DNA of 19,619 bases from an uncultured Spirochaetales bacterium (GCA_937902565.1 CALFMX010000311.1:1-19619), one strand, 5' to 3'. Positions 1 through 8,342 are shown, counted from the stretch's first letter. The notes: generated from the letters alone by a model not told the origin. Numbers and translations are program-made.

Positions 1-998
1 CCGTGGCGTGCGATGTGGGCAATTGCCTCGCCGAGGGAGTCCACAACCCGGATATTGACCTCAAAATCAAGGTATTCGGTATCCCAATCCCCATCCTGGT
101 AGGGGATGCACTCAACCAGGGCACCGGTCCGTTCATCGCCATGGATCGTGACCAACGATCCAAAACGTGTTGCGAGGACCGGGATGAAGCGAGGTGCAAT
201 GGCACTGTGGACCAGGATGGTCTCCACCGCGTTGCACGCCGCCGGGTACTGGGTCTTGGCATCGTAGGCGACGGTGAGGGCCATCTCCAGGTCGGCACTC
301 TCATCGATATAGAGGTGGCAGATCCCATCACTGTGGCCGAGGACCGGAATGGTGGTATTGCGCATGATGTAGCTGACGAACTCCTTCGAGCCACGGGGGA
401 TGAGCAGGTCGATCGTCCCCTCCATGGTCAGCATCTCGCTCACATCGCTACGGCTCTCGAGAAGCACGATCCAGTTGCTGCCAAGCGGACTCTTCTCGAG
501 GCTTGCCCTCATCGAGGCGACGAGGGCGGCATTGGTGAGCCTCGCCTCGCTACCCCCTTTGAGGATGATGGCATTGCCGCTCTTTGCACAGAGGGAGATG
601 ATCTGCACCAAGGCATCAGGACGCGCCTCGAAGATCATGCCGATGACCCCGATCGGGACCGCCACCTGGCTGAGGACCAAGCCATCATCGAGCTCGCGAC
701 GCATGCGCACCGTACCGACCGGGTCGGGGGCTGCGATGATATCCCTGATCCCGCTGAGGGCCTCGGCCTGTTTGGCCTCGCTGTAGATGAGGCGCTTGAC
801 CAACGCCGGGGCCAGGCCATCGCGCTCGGCACTCTGCACATCCGCTTCGTTGGCCGCCCGGATCTGGGGCCAATCACGCTCAAGGCCTTCGGCTATGAGG
901 CGCAAGGCCTCATCGCGTTCCTCACTGGTACTGAAACCAAGACGCCTGGCCTCTTCCTTGAGGGCTGCCATCTCTTCTTTCCTACTCACTCTCTCCAT
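1..998 (-). CDS. proA: Glutamate-5-semialdehyde dehydrogenase (gamma-glutamyl phosphate reductase), 3' end cut by window
   Basis: This is the second enzyme of proline synthesis: NADPH-dependent reduction of gamma-glutamyl phosphate to glutamate 5-semialdehyde in the cytoplasm. The reverse-strand frame is open from 998 to the window edge, giving 332 codons of a protein usually near 415-420 residues, so the C-terminal fifth lies outside. The diagnostic ProA stretch VPIGVIGMIFEARPDA is followed by a ISLCAKSGNAIILKGGSEA-type segment, then IDLLIPRGSKEFV and a VLGHSDGICHLYID segment. The catalytic-cysteine region is visible as the YPAACNAVET segment. ATG 998 has AGAGG eight bases upstream; an in-frame ATG at 971 with a purine-rich upstream is the alternative. 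It diverges from the ABC transporter operon. No proB is visible; it may lie beyond the edge. Identity is near certain. Confidence 0.93.
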   Translation of the reverse strand, partial: MERVSRKEEMAALKEEARRLGFSTSEERDEALRLIAEGLERDWPQIRAANEADVQSAERDGLAPALVKRLIYSEAKQAEALSGIRDIIAAPDPVGTVRMRRELDDGLVLSQVAVPIGVIGMIFEARPDALVQIISLCAKSGNAIILKGGSEARLTNAALVASMRASLEKSPLGSNWIVLLESRSDVSEMLTMEGTIDLLIPRGSKEFVSYIMRNTTIPVLGHSDGICHLYIDESADLEMALTVAYDAKTQYPAACNAVETILVHSAIAPRFIPVLATRFGSLVTIHGDERTGALVECIPYQDGDWDTEYLDFEVNIRVVDSLGEAIAHIARH

Positions 999-1019
999 CT
1001 CGCTACCTCTGTTGTGGTG

Positions 1020-1025
1020 AGTATA
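1020..1025 (-). promoter_or_regulatory. Possible -10 element for proA
   Basis: TATACT on the reverse strand lies 22 bases before the proA ATG at 998. No good -35 stands at 16-18 bases; a TTGATA is 22 bases upstream. The position fits a short 5' UTR, but the assignment rests on one hexamer. Confidence 0.3.
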
Positions 1026-1077
1026 GCCTACCGTTATTGACCAAAGCTATCAAGGCGAAGATATTGATAGATTCCGA

Positions 1078-1106
1078 TTGTATTTCAAAATAGATAATGG
1101 TAAGAT
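1078..1106 (+). promoter_or_regulatory. Sigma-70-type promoter of the ABC transporter operon
   Basis: TTGTAT (1078-1083) and TAAGAT (1101-1106) are separated by exactly 17 bases in an AT-rich stretch. Transcription would start near 1113. AAGGAG at 1117-1122 then stands eight bases before the ATG at 1131, giving a very short leader. Confidence 0.5.
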
Positions 1107-1130
1107 TTCCCTCAGTAAGGAGACCTTCCC

Positions 1131-2231
1131 ATGAAAAAACGCTTCTTGATTCCCATCATGCTCCTCTGTTCCAGCCTGCTCTTTGCCCAGGCGGTCGGCG
1201 AGAGAGCCACACCAGCACCAGTACAATCAGCCGTTGACGCCAACGGGCGCACCCTCACCCTCGATGGACCCGTCAAAAACATCCTGATCTCGAACAAGGC
1301 CGCCATCATGCCGGCCAACGCCCTCTTCCTCTTCCCTGAGGTGAGGGATATGCAGCTCGCCCTCGCCAAGACAGACCAAGGCCTCGGCGACTTCTTCTCC
1401 CTAATCCGCCCCTCACTCAATCAGCAGGCCCGGCTCAGCCAGACGGCGAGTGTCGAGGAGCTGGCAGCCCACTCCCCGGATCTGGTCCTGTTGAAGGCAA
1501 CCCACTTTGAGAGTACCGCAAAGAAACTCGACCAGCTGGGGGTGAAGAACTTCACCATGAGCCTGGAGACGTGGAGCGAGTGGCAGAGTGAGATCGTCCA
1601 GCTTGGCGCCCTTCTGGGCAATCCGGGACGCGCAGAGGAGATTCTCAGCCTCTACCATGAGCGCCTCGACTTGATCAAGGAGCGGGTCTCCCAGATTCCC
1701 GCCTCCCAGCAGAAGCGTGTCCTCCTCCTCCAAGCCGACCGTATTGACAACACCACCAGCTACAAGGTCGCCCCGGACAGCTGGATGCAGACATGGATGG
1801 TCGAGGCCTGTGGGGCCGAGCCGGTGTGGAAGGGTGCCAACAAAGCCGCAGCCGGCTGGTCGACGGTGAGCTTTGAACAGATTGCCGCCTGGAATCCGGA
1901 TATCATCGTCCTTATCAGCTACTCCACCCCAACCGCCTCCTACCTTGATGGCATCTACTCCTCCCCCATCTGGGCAGAGTTGCAGGCAGTCAAGGACCGG
2001 GCGGTGTTCGCCAGCCCCCATGACCTGATGAACTACATCCAGCCGGTCGCATCCTGGGTCCTGGGCCTCCAGTGGCTAGCACAGACGACATACCCCGATT
2101 CCTTTGGAGACCTTGACATGAAGGCGGAAGTTGCACGCTTCTACCACGACTTCTACGCCATCGAAGATCAGGCGATCATAGAGCGGCTCGTCGATGCCTA
2201 CACTACCTCGGTGAGCGCCAACAGCCGATGA
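1131..2231 (+). CDS. Periplasmic substrate-binding protein of an iron-siderophore/cobalamin-type ABC importer
   Basis: This is a 366-residue class III solute-binding protein (Peripla_BP_2, FepB/BtuF type) that would capture a metal chelate in the periplasm and deliver it to the permease encoded next. The N-terminus MKKRFLIPIMLLCSSLLFAQA is a signal peptide with a likely cleavage after AQA (residue 21). A Cys at 13 lies too far inside the hydrophobic core for a convincing lipobox. A segment DANGRTLTLDGPVKNI resembles the family's usual start, and SVEELAAHSPDLVLLK and SFEQIAAWNPDIIVLIS are the paired lobe motifs (EEIAALNPDLVI type) in the N- and C-lobes. A long helix with LGALLGNPGRAEEI links the lobes. 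AAGGAG at 1117-1122 supports the start. The stop overlaps the permease start as ATGA. The substrate cannot be read from sequence; iron chelate, haem, cobalamin or another metal complex are all possible. Confidence 0.88.
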   Translation: MKKRFLIPIMLLCSSLLFAQAVGERATPAPVQSAVDANGRTLTLDGPVKNILISNKAAIMPANALFLFPEVRDMQLALAKTDQGLGDFFSLIRPSLNQQARLSQTASVEELAAHSPDLVLLKATHFESTAKKLDQLGVKNFTMSLETWSEWQSEIVQLGALLGNPGRAEEILSLYHERLDLIKERVSQIPASQQKRVLLLQADRIDNTTSYKVAPDSWMQTWMVEACGAEPVWKGANKAAAGWSTVSFEQIAAWNPDIIVLISYSTPTASYLDGIYSSPIWAELQAVKDRAVFASPHDLMNYIQPVASWVLGLQWLAQTTYPDSFGDLDMKAEVARFYHDFYAIEDQAIIERLVDAYTTSVSANSR

Positions 2232-3247
2232 CCGACTCGCACGGATACGAGCAACAGATCAAACGACGGAGGGGGGCGTTGGCCACCATGGTGGTGGCCC
2301 CCCTCCTCTTCGCCTTCATCTCCCTCTTCTTCGGCCGGTATCCAAAAGCCGGCTTCACCCTCCCCCTCGATTGGCAGACCAATGTGATGATGCGCAAGAT
2401 CATCCTCAACGTGCGCCTGCCGCGCATCGCGCTCGCCCTCCTGGCAGGCTCGATGCTCAGTGCCAGCGGCTACGCCTTCCAGATGCTCTTCTCCAACCCG
2501 CTTGTAGAGCCGGGCTTTCTCGGGGTGAGCCAGGGCTCCGCCTTCGGCGCCGCCCTGATGATCGTGCTCGGGGCGAGCAGCACCCTCTCTGTCCAACTCT
2601 CGGCGACCTTCTTCGGACTCTTGGCCCTTGCGGCCTCCTACTTCCTCGCCCGTCGCTTCCGCTTCGGTGGCTGGCTTCTGCGCCTGGTGCTCAGCGGCAT
2701 CGCCGTGAGCGCAATCTTCAGCAGCGCACTTGCCGTGGTCAAGCTCGTGGCCGAGCCGACCAAGGACCTGCAGGACATCACCTTCTGGATGATGGGCGGC
2801 CTCTGGAACGCCAGCTGGGGACAGCTCTTCTCGATTCTTCCGGTCGTCCTGCTCTCTCAGGTCGTCATCATCAGCCAACGCTGGAAGCTCAACCTCCTCT
2901 CGCTCGGGGAGAAGACCTCCTTCAGCATCGGGGTCAATCCCAAACGCGACCGCACCCTCCTGCTGGTAGTGGCCACGGTGGGGACCACCCTGGTCATCTC
3001 GATCACCGGCCTCATCGGCTGGGTCGGCCTCATAACCCCCCACATCGCCCGGAAGCTCTTCGGTTCGGAGTCCTCCTTCAGCCTCCCCGCCTCGATGATC
3101 TTTGGCTCCTTCTTCCTCCTCTTCAGCGACACGCTCGGACGCACCCTGCTGCCAACCGAAATTCCCATCGGCCTCTTGACCAGCCTCTTCGGGGCGATTG
3201 CCTTCATCATCATCCTCAGCCTGAGGAACCAGGAGGGCAAGGTATGA
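2228..3247 (+). CDS. FecCD-family ABC transporter permease
   Basis: This 339-residue inner-membrane permease is of the BtuC/FecCD type, normally with about ten membrane helices and acting as a homodimer. The first helix follows the Arg/Lys-rich start (residues about 18-38), then comes the family motif LNVRLPRIALALLAGSMLS, then SNPLVEPGFLGVSQGSAFGA, where families usually have NPLADPxxLGVSxGA. The segment LSLGEKTSFSIGVNP is the cytoplasmic coupling-helix region, and ITGLIGWVGLITPHIARKL is the hallmark C-terminal motif. The length is normal. It starts with ATG overlapping the binding-protein stop (ATGA), and its own stop overlaps the ATPase start the same way, so translation is probably coupled through all three genes. 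Confidence 0.93.
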   Translation: MTDSHGYEQQIKRRRGALATMVVAPLLFAFISLFFGRYPKAGFTLPLDWQTNVMMRKIILNVRLPRIALALLAGSMLSASGYAFQMLFSNPLVEPGFLGVSQGSAFGAALMIVLGASSTLSVQLSATFFGLLALAASYFLARRFRFGGWLLRLVLSGIAVSAIFSSALAVVKLVAEPTKDLQDITFWMMGGLWNASWGQLFSILPVVLLSQVVIISQRWKLNLLSLGEKTSFSIGVNPKRDRTLLLVVATVGTTLVISITGLIGWVGLITPHIARKLFGSESSFSLPASMIFGSFFLLFSDTLGRTLLPTEIPIGLLTSLFGAIAFIIILSLRNQEGKV

Positions 3248-3999
3248 ACGCCTTTGAACTGGACAAGGTGAGCTTCACCTACCCGAGCGGCACCCAAGCG
3301 CTCACGGATGTGAGCTTTGTTGTGGAGGAGGGCTCCTCGGTAGCCCTGCTCGGCTCCAACGGGGCCGGCAAGTCAACCCTGCTGGACCTCCTGCTCGGCC
3401 TCCATCCCAATGGGTCGATCACCCTCTATGGCAAGAACCTTGCCGCCTATGGGCGCAAGGAGGTTGGCCGCCTCGTCGCCCTCGTGCCCCAGAGCGAGCA
3501 GTTCAACTTCTCCTTCACCCTCCTCGAATACACCCTCTTCGGGCGCAGCCCCTACCTCAGGCAGATGCAAAGCCCCACAGCCCTCGATGCCCAGATCGCC
3601 TTCGATGCACTCCTTGAAGTAGGTCTTGCCGGCTTTGAGGAGCGGTCCATCACCAGCCTCTCGGGGGGAGAACACCAGCTCCTCCTCATCGCCCGTGCCA
3701 TCGCCCAGCAGAGTCGCATCCTCCTGCTCGACGAGCCGACCAGTGCCCTTGACCCAGCCAATAGACGACGCACCCTCTCGCTTCTCAAAGGGTTGCACAG
3801 CAAGGGCAAGACCCTTCTCTTCTCAACCCATGACGTCAACTTTGCCGCCGAGCTTGCCACCCATGTGGTGATGCTCAAGGGTGGTCGCATCCTTGGAGCC
3901 GGACCTATAGAGGAGGTGGTCAACGCCCAAGCGTTGACCACCCTCTATGAGACTGAAATGCAGGTAGGGACCATCGGGTCCCAGACCATCATGTACTGA
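3244..3999 (+). CDS. ABC transporter ATP-binding protein (FepC/BtuD type)
   Basis: This 251-residue cytoplasmic ATPase powers the importer encoded just upstream. Walker A is GSNGAGKST (residues 37-45), the Q-loop is LVPQSEQ, the signature is LSGGEHQ, Walker B is ILLLDEPT with the D-loop SALD, and the H-loop is STHD. The signature has His where LSGGExQ families often have Arg or Trp, which is within the usual range. The ATG at 3244 overlaps the permease stop (ATGA). The frame is open far upstream, but that part is unrelated to ABC proteins and lies inside the permease gene, so it is not coding. The 3' end runs 11 bases into the end of the convergent adenine deaminase gene. Confidence 0.94.
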   Translation: MNAFELDKVSFTYPSGTQALTDVSFVVEEGSSVALLGSNGAGKSTLLDLLLGLHPNGSITLYGKNLAAYGRKEVGRLVALVPQSEQFNFSFTLLEYTLFGRSPYLRQMQSPTALDAQIAFDALLEVGLAGFEERSITSLSGGEHQLLLIARAIAQQSRILLLDEPTSALDPANRRRTLSLLKGLHSKGKTLLFSTHDVNFAAELATHVVMLKGGRILGAGPIEEVVNAQALTTLYETEMQVGTIGSQTIMY

Positions 4000-5734
4000 T
4001 CTCCATCGGGACAAAATCAAAGATCCTCACGTCAAAGAGCCCCATGTCGGTGAGCTTGTAGGAGGGGATCACCGGAAGGGCCATGAAGCCCAGGGTCATG
4101 AACGGATCGATGGATGGGTGCACGCCCAGCTCGCTATGGGCGAGGTGGTGGAGCTCCTCGAGGGCCCGGGCTATGGCCGCCCCTTCCTCATAGCTCATCA
4201 AGCCGGCGATCGGCTGGGCAAACGAGGTGAGGATGGTGCCATCCTTGATGATGACCATCCCCCCACCGATGCTCCTGAGATGCTCGACCGCCAGGGCCAT
4301 GTCGCCATCATTGGTACCACAGACGATGAGGTTGTGGCTGTCGTGGCCGACGGTGGTAGCCATCGCCCCCGCCTTCATCCCCAATCCGCCGAGGAGGGCC
4401 ACCCCGACATTGCCGGTGCCCTTGTGCCGCTCGACAACGGCAATCTTGACGATGTCCTGGTCCTTGTTGTACACCCAGACACCATCGGTGACCGTCACAT
4501 GAGCCGAGCCCGCATCGGTGGCGACACTGCCCTCGACCAGGGTGATGATACGCACATGGTCACTGGCAAGCGTGAGGGCAAGGCGCTTGGCGGAGAAGTC
4601 CCTGATATTAATTCTCGATGCTACGCGCTCATCACGGCGCACCATACTGCTCTTTATCATCTCCCCATCCTCGGCGACAAGGGTTCCTCCCACATAGACC
4701 TGGTGCATGGCAAAGTCGACCAGGTCATCGGCAAGGACGAAATCCGCCCTGAGGCCGGGGGCTATGGCCCCACGGTCCTTGAGGTTATAGCAGTCGCTGC
4801 TGTTGATCGTCGCCATGCAGATCGCCTCGATGGGGTCGAGGCCCGCCCCTACGGCGAGGCGCACGTTGTTATTGATGTGCCCCTCCTCGAGGATCGATTT
4901 GGGCTGGCGATCATCGGTGCAGAAGCAGCACCGCCTGATATTGGCAGGGGTGACCCCGCCAAGCAGCGTCAGCACATTATGGCTCGCCGAGCCTTCGCGC
5001 AGGAGGATGTGCATCCCCCGCCGGATACGCTCATGCATCTCCTTGACGCTCTCACATTCGTGTTCAGTGAGGATGCCGACGCTAGCGTAGGCATCAAGCG
5101 GCCGGTCGATGATCTCAGGGCTGTGCCCGTCGACGACCTTGCCCGCAGCCCGTGCCGCCAGGATCTTCTCCAGCACCTCATCATCAGCTGCGATGACACC
5201 GGGGTAGTTCATCATCTCACCGAGGCCGAGGACGCGGGGATGGGTAAGCGGCTCGGCGACATCCTTCGCCCCGATCTTCGCACCACTGTGCTCAAACGAT
5301 GTGGCTGGTACACAGGAGGGCACCATGAAGAAAGCCTGCAGCGCCGTCCCCTCGGTGGCATCGAGCATGTAGGAGAGGCCGTCAAGGCCGGTGACATTGC
5401 ACAGCTCATGGGGGTCGCAGATCGCCGTGGTCGTACCACAGGGGACGACGAGGTTGCTGAACTCCTCTGGTGTTGCATGGCTCGATTCTATATGGACGTG
5501 GCAGTCGATGAAGCCCGGCAGCAGGTAGCGGCCGCCAGCGTCGACGATTCTATCCGCCTCCCCCTTTCCCGCTTCTCCAAAGGCTGCGATGGTGCCATCG
5601 GCGATGAGCAGGTCGGCTTCAAAGAACTCCTTGTTGTACACATCCAGAATCTTCGCCCCGGTGATGCACACATCAGCGCGCGCCCTCCCACTTGCGACAT
5701 CCAGGACGTGCTTCATATGAGATTTCGTGTTCAT
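3989..5734 (-). CDS. ade: Adenine deaminase
   Basis: This enzyme hydrolyses adenine to hypoxanthine and ammonia in purine salvage or catabolism. It is an amidohydrolase-fold enzyme with a binuclear metal site. The 581-residue product matches the usual Ade length. Metal-site motif HVHIES sits at about residues 79-84, followed by CGTTTAICDPHE, MVPSCVPA, DGHSPEI, ILTEHECES, CFCTDDR and, near the C-terminus, the Ade-specific MVIIKDGTILTSFAQPIAGL. I chose ATG 5734 because AAGGGGGAGG lies just before it. An in-frame ATG at 5752 adds six residues but would place that Shine-Dalgarno inside the gene. It diverges from an NCS2 purine permease, a sensible partner for importing the substrate. The 3' end overlaps the ABC ATPase gene by 11 bases. 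Confidence 0.96.
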   Translation of the reverse strand: MNTKSHMKHVLDVASGRARADVCITGAKILDVYNKEFFEADLLIADGTIAAFGEAGKGEADRIVDAGGRYLLPGFIDCHVHIESSHATPEEFSNLVVPCGTTTAICDPHELCNVTGLDGLSYMLDATEGTALQAFFMVPSCVPATSFEHSGAKIGAKDVAEPLTHPRVLGLGEMMNYPGVIAADDEVLEKILAARAAGKVVDGHSPEIIDRPLDAYASVGILTEHECESVKEMHERIRRGMHILLREGSASHNVLTLLGGVTPANIRRCCFCTDDRQPKSILEEGHINNNVRLAVGAGLDPIEAICMATINSSDCYNLKDRGAIAPGLRADFVLADDLVDFAMHQVYVGGTLVAEDGEMIKSSMVRRDERVASRINIRDFSAKRLALTLASDHVRIITLVEGSVATDAGSAHVTVTDGVWVYNKDQDIVKIAVVERHKGTGNVGVALLGGLGMKAGAMATTVGHDSHNLIVCGTNDGDMALAVEHLRSIGGGMVIIKDGTILTSFAQPIAGLMSYEEGAAIARALEELHHLAHSELGVHPSIDPFMTLGFMALPVIPSYKLTDMGLFDVRIFDFVPMEIST

Positions 5735-5754
5735 GATCCTCCCCCTTGCCAATC

Positions 5755-5783
5755 AGTGTACGCCTCAGAAGTGCATTCTTCAA
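5755..5783 (-). promoter_or_regulatory. Candidate ade promoter
   Basis: On the reverse strand TTGAAG (5783-5778) and TACACT (5760-5755) are 17 bases apart and would start transcription near 5749, 15 bases before ade. A second 17-spaced pair, TTGGGA (5829-5824) and TATTGT (5806-5801), lies further upstream. Each hexamer matches four of six consensus bases. Confidence 0.4.
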
Positions 5784-5847
5784 GGAAAAACATGCTGCAA
5801 ACAATAACTATTCCCATTAATTTTCCCAAACATTTTTACTTATCCTT

Positions 5848-5865
5848 CAATATTGTTCCAATATT
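5848..5865. repeat. CAATATT direct repeat in the ade/permease divergent region
   Basis: CAATATT occurs at 5848-5854 and 5859-5865, spaced 11 bases (about one helical turn); the first copy extends to the palindrome CAATATTG. It lies in the AT-rich 254-bp gap between ade and the NCS2 permease. It could be a regulator site, but nothing else supports that. Confidence 0.25.
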
Positions 5866-5949
5866 TTGATTTGGACTGGCAAAAAGCAAAACCTAATTGC
5901 TCTAACAACAAATTTAACGATTTTTCTGTACGTTTTCGGCCAAGTAGGA

Positions 5950-5960
5950 TAGAATATAGA
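5950..5960 (+). promoter_or_regulatory. AT-rich -10 region of the NCS2 permease
   Basis: TAGAAT (5950-5955) merges with TATAGA (5955-5960) in a long A/T stretch 30-40 bases before the permease ATG. I see no good -35 at the right spacing. The rest of the 5735-5949 gap holds the opposing ade promoter, the CAATATT repeat and a small hairpin (AGCAA/TTGCT, 5885-5901). I recognise no purine riboswitch core there. Confidence 0.3.
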
Positions 5961-5988
5961 TATTAAAACATCTGCAAGGAGTGCATAG

Positions 5989-7278
5989 ATGGAAAAGTTT
6001 TTCAAACTCAAGGAACGGAAAACTACAGTTAAGATAGAGGTGATGGCAGGAATTACAACGTTCTTGACCATGGCTTATATCCTAGCCGTAAACCCGGGGA
6101 TCCTCAGCGACACCGGAATGGAGTTTTCCAAGGTCTTCTCGGCCACAGCAATCTCATCTGCCATTGCCACGTTGATCATGGCACTGTTGGCCAACCTGCC
6201 ATTCGCTCTTGCCCCGGGCATGGGACTCAACGCCTTCATGGCGTATACAGTCGTGCTTGGGATGGGCTATTCATGGCAGTTCGCCCTGACCGCTGTCTTT
6301 ATTGAAGGTATTATCTTCATCATCCTCACCTTCGTGAACGTTCGAGAAGCGATCATCAACTCCATCCCTGACAACATCAAAAAAGCGATCGGGGTAGGTA
6401 TAGGACTCTTCATCGCCTTCATTGGTCTGCAGAATGCCGGGATCATCGTCGATGGAGCAACCCTTGTCTCCCTCAACCCGACCTGGCTCAAGGGTGATGC
6501 AGGTCTCGCGCTCCTCGGCTTGGTCATCACCGGAGTACTCCTGGCCTTCAAGGTCCAGGGAGCCCTCCTCATCGGTATCATTGCGACCACGGTTATCGGT
6601 ATTCCCTTTGGTATCACCAAGTACGCAGGCGGCTCCTATGTCCCGCCAGCCCCGTACTTCTTCCCCTTCGAATGGGGCAACGTCTTCACCGTAGACTTCG
6701 TGATCATCATGTTCACCTTCCTCTTCGTTGATATGTTCGACACCGTAGGGACCCTGATCGGTTGCGCCACCAAGGCCGACATGATCCGCCCCGACGGTTC
6801 GATCCCCAACGTCAAGGAAGCCCTCTTTGCTGACTCAGTGGGAACCGTTGCCGGTGCCGCCCTCGGTACCTCGACAGTCACCACCTTCGTCGAGTCCTCC
6901 GCTGGTGTAGTTGAGGGAGGTAGGACCGGCTTGACCGCCCTGGTCGTCGCCATCCTCTTCATCCTCTCTCTCTTCTTCGAACCGCTCTTCGGCTCGATCC
7001 CCAGCGCAGCGACGGCCCCGGCCCTGATCCTCGTTGGTGTGTTCATGATCACGCCGGTCAAGAGCATCGAATGGGACGACATGACCGAAGCGATTCCGGC
7101 ATTCCTGACCATCATCTTCATGGTCGTTGCCTACTCCATCGCAGACGGTATCATGTTCGGTATCCTCTCCTATGTCATCCTCAAACTGTTCAGCAAGAAG
7201 GCAAAGGACATCACCCCGATGACCTGGGTCCTCTTCGCTCTCTTCGTGCTCAAGGCGATCCTATCGAACTTCGCCTAG
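5989..7278 (+). CDS. NCS2-family purine permease (AzgA/PbuG type, adenine/hypoxanthine/guanine)
   Basis: This 429-residue polytopic inner-membrane transporter belongs to the NCS2/AzgA branch (COG2252-like) for purine bases. Diagnostic parts are TTFLTMAYILAVNPGILS near the N-terminus, FALAPGMGLNAF, NIKKAIGVGIGLFIAFIGLQ, LFVDMFDTVGTLIG and the signature TSTVTTFVESSAGVVEGGRTGLTA-type stretch in the C-terminal half. About 12-14 membrane spans are expected. AAGGAG at 5976-5981, seven bases before the ATG, fixes the start. It lies divergent to adenine deaminase, so adenine or hypoxanthine is the likely cargo, but specificity within the family cannot be read by eye. Transcription ends at the hairpin at 7298. 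Base composition is less GC-rich than in neighbouring genes, mostly in the first 200 bases. Confidence 0.94.
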   Translation: MEKFFKLKERKTTVKIEVMAGITTFLTMAYILAVNPGILSDTGMEFSKVFSATAISSAIATLIMALLANLPFALAPGMGLNAFMAYTVVLGMGYSWQFALTAVFIEGIIFIILTFVNVREAIINSIPDNIKKAIGVGIGLFIAFIGLQNAGIIVDGATLVSLNPTWLKGDAGLALLGLVITGVLLAFKVQGALLIGIIATTVIGIPFGITKYAGGSYVPPAPYFFPFEWGNVFTVDFVIIMFTFLFVDMFDTVGTLIGCATKADMIRPDGSIPNVKEALFADSVGTVAGAALGTSTVTTFVESSAGVVEGGRTGLTALVVAILFILSLFFEPLFGSIPSAATAPALILVGVFMITPVKSIEWDDMTEAIPAFLTIIFMVVAYSIADGIMFGILSYVILKLFSKKAKDITPMTWVLFALFVLKAILSNFA

Positions 7279-7297
7279 AGCTCTGTTCACAATCATT

Positions 7298-7325
7298 CGA
7301 GGCCCCACTTCGGGGCCTCGTTTTT
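7298..7325 (+). terminator. Intrinsic terminator after the NCS2 permease
   Basis: A nine-base perfect stem CGAGGCCCC / GGGGCCTCG with a five-base loop (ACTTC) is followed directly by TTTTT. It starts 20 bases after the permease stop. Confidence 0.93.
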
Positions 7326-7349
7326 GTTCCAAAGTTCACTCATTTGGAG

Positions 7350-7355
7350 TACAAT
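7350..7355 (+). promoter_or_regulatory. Possible -10 element directly before the epimerase gene
   Basis: TACAAT ends six bases before the ATG at 7362, so a start at the usual distance would fall on or next to the start codon, giving a leaderless or nearly leaderless mRNA. There is no clear -35 (TTCCAA at 17 bases). A GGAG at 7346-7349 is 12 bases from the ATG, too far for a typical site. Confidence 0.25.
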
Positions 7356-7361
7356 GGCCCC

Positions 7362-8342
7362 ATGAACGAACACACACCCATACTGGTCACCGGAAGCGCC
7401 GGCTTCATCGGCTACCACCTCACCAAGGCACTGCTTGCCAACGGCAACCATGTCGTGGGAATCGACAACCTCAACGACTACTACCCCGTCTCCCTGAAAG
7501 AGGCACGACTCAAGGAGCTTGAGGCCCCGCTCTTCACCTTCCACAAGGTTGACATCGCCGATGAAGCAGCCCTTGAGGAGCTCTTCGTCCGCTACCACTT
7601 CAGGTATGTGGTGAACCTCGCCGCCCAGGCAGGGGTCCGCTACTCCATAACCAACCCCAAGGCGTACCTGTCAAGCAATCTCATCGGCTTTCTGAACATC
7701 CTCGAGGCGTGTCGCCACCACGGGGTCGAGCACCTCGTCTACGCCTCCTCCTCATCGGTCTACGGCCTCAATGAGAAGGTCCCCTACTCCACCACCGATA
7801 TGGTCGACAACCCGGTCAGCCTCTATGCAGCCACCAAGAAGTCCAATGAGCTCTTGGCCCACGCCTATACCCACCTCTACGGCTTCGCCTCCACCGGCCT
7901 GCGCTTCTTCACCGTCTACGGCCCCTGGGGCAGGCCCGACATGGCCTACTACTCCTTCGCCCGCGCCATCAGGGAGGGCAAGACCATCAAGGTCTTCAAC
8001 AACGGCGACATGTTGCGCGACTTCACCTACGTCGACGACATCATCACCGCCCTCCTGAAAATCATCCCCTCCCCGCCGAAGGAGAACGAGCATGGGGACC
8101 GTTACAAGGTCTACAACATCGGCAACAACCAACCGATCAAGCTCATCGAGTTCATAGAGACCCTCGAAGCGTGCATTGGAAAGACGGCGGACAAGGAGTA
8201 CCTGCCGATGCAGGCAGGGGATGTCTACCAGACCTACGCTGATGTCGATGAGCTGGTAAGGGATTTTGACTTCAGGCCGAACACCCCACTCAAGGATGGC
8301 CTTTCAGCCTTCGTCGATTGGTTCAACGCCTACCACACCTGA
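7362..8342 (+). CDS. NAD-dependent nucleotide-sugar epimerase, UDP-glucuronate 4-epimerase type
   Basis: This 326-residue extended short-chain dehydrogenase would invert C4 of a UDP-sugar, supplying UDP-galacturonate for surface polysaccharide. The Rossmann motif is TGSAGFIG (residues 10-17), the catalytic pair is Y155 and K159 (SLYAATKK) with Ser in ASSSSVYG, and the substrate region reads FFTVYGPWGRPDMAYYSF and MLRDFTYVDDI. These are the usual UDP-GlcA 4-epimerase wording rather than GalE. The frame is open further upstream, through the permease gene and terminator, but the family N-terminus begins at ATG 7362. Neighbours are not sugar genes, so it stands alone behind a terminator. The 3' end overlaps the convergent outer-membrane protein gene by 13 bases. 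Confidence 0.9.
   Translation: MNEHTPILVTGSAGFIGYHLTKALLANGNHVVGIDNLNDYYPVSLKEARLKELEAPLFTFHKVDIADEAALEELFVRYHFRYVVNLAAQAGVRYSITNPKAYLSSNLIGFLNILEACRHHGVEHLVYASSSSVYGLNEKVPYSTTDMVDNPVSLYAATKKSNELLAHAYTHLYGFASTGLRFFTVYGPWGRPDMAYYSFARAIREGKTIKVFNNGDMLRDFTYVDDIITALLKIIPSPPKENEHGDRYKVYNIGNNQPIKLIEFIETLEACIGKTADKEYLPMQAGDVYQTYADVDELVRDFDFRPNTPLKDGLSAFVDWFNAYHT

Noticed and set aside
2371..3243. An N-terminal extension of the ABC ATPase frame through the permease gene
   Set aside because: The translated text is Arg/Pro/His-rich with no family match, while the permease in the other frame is complete and the ATPase begins naturally at 3244.
4118..5869. A 583-codon plus-strand open frame opposite adenine deaminase
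   Set aside because: It is the antisense of a fully recognisable gene, has no domain-like text, and is open only because of the GC-rich third positions.
5735..5988. A purine riboswitch in the ade/NCS2 gap
   Set aside because: I looked for the conserved purine-aptamer core on both strands and did not see it; the region reads as AT-rich promoter DNA.
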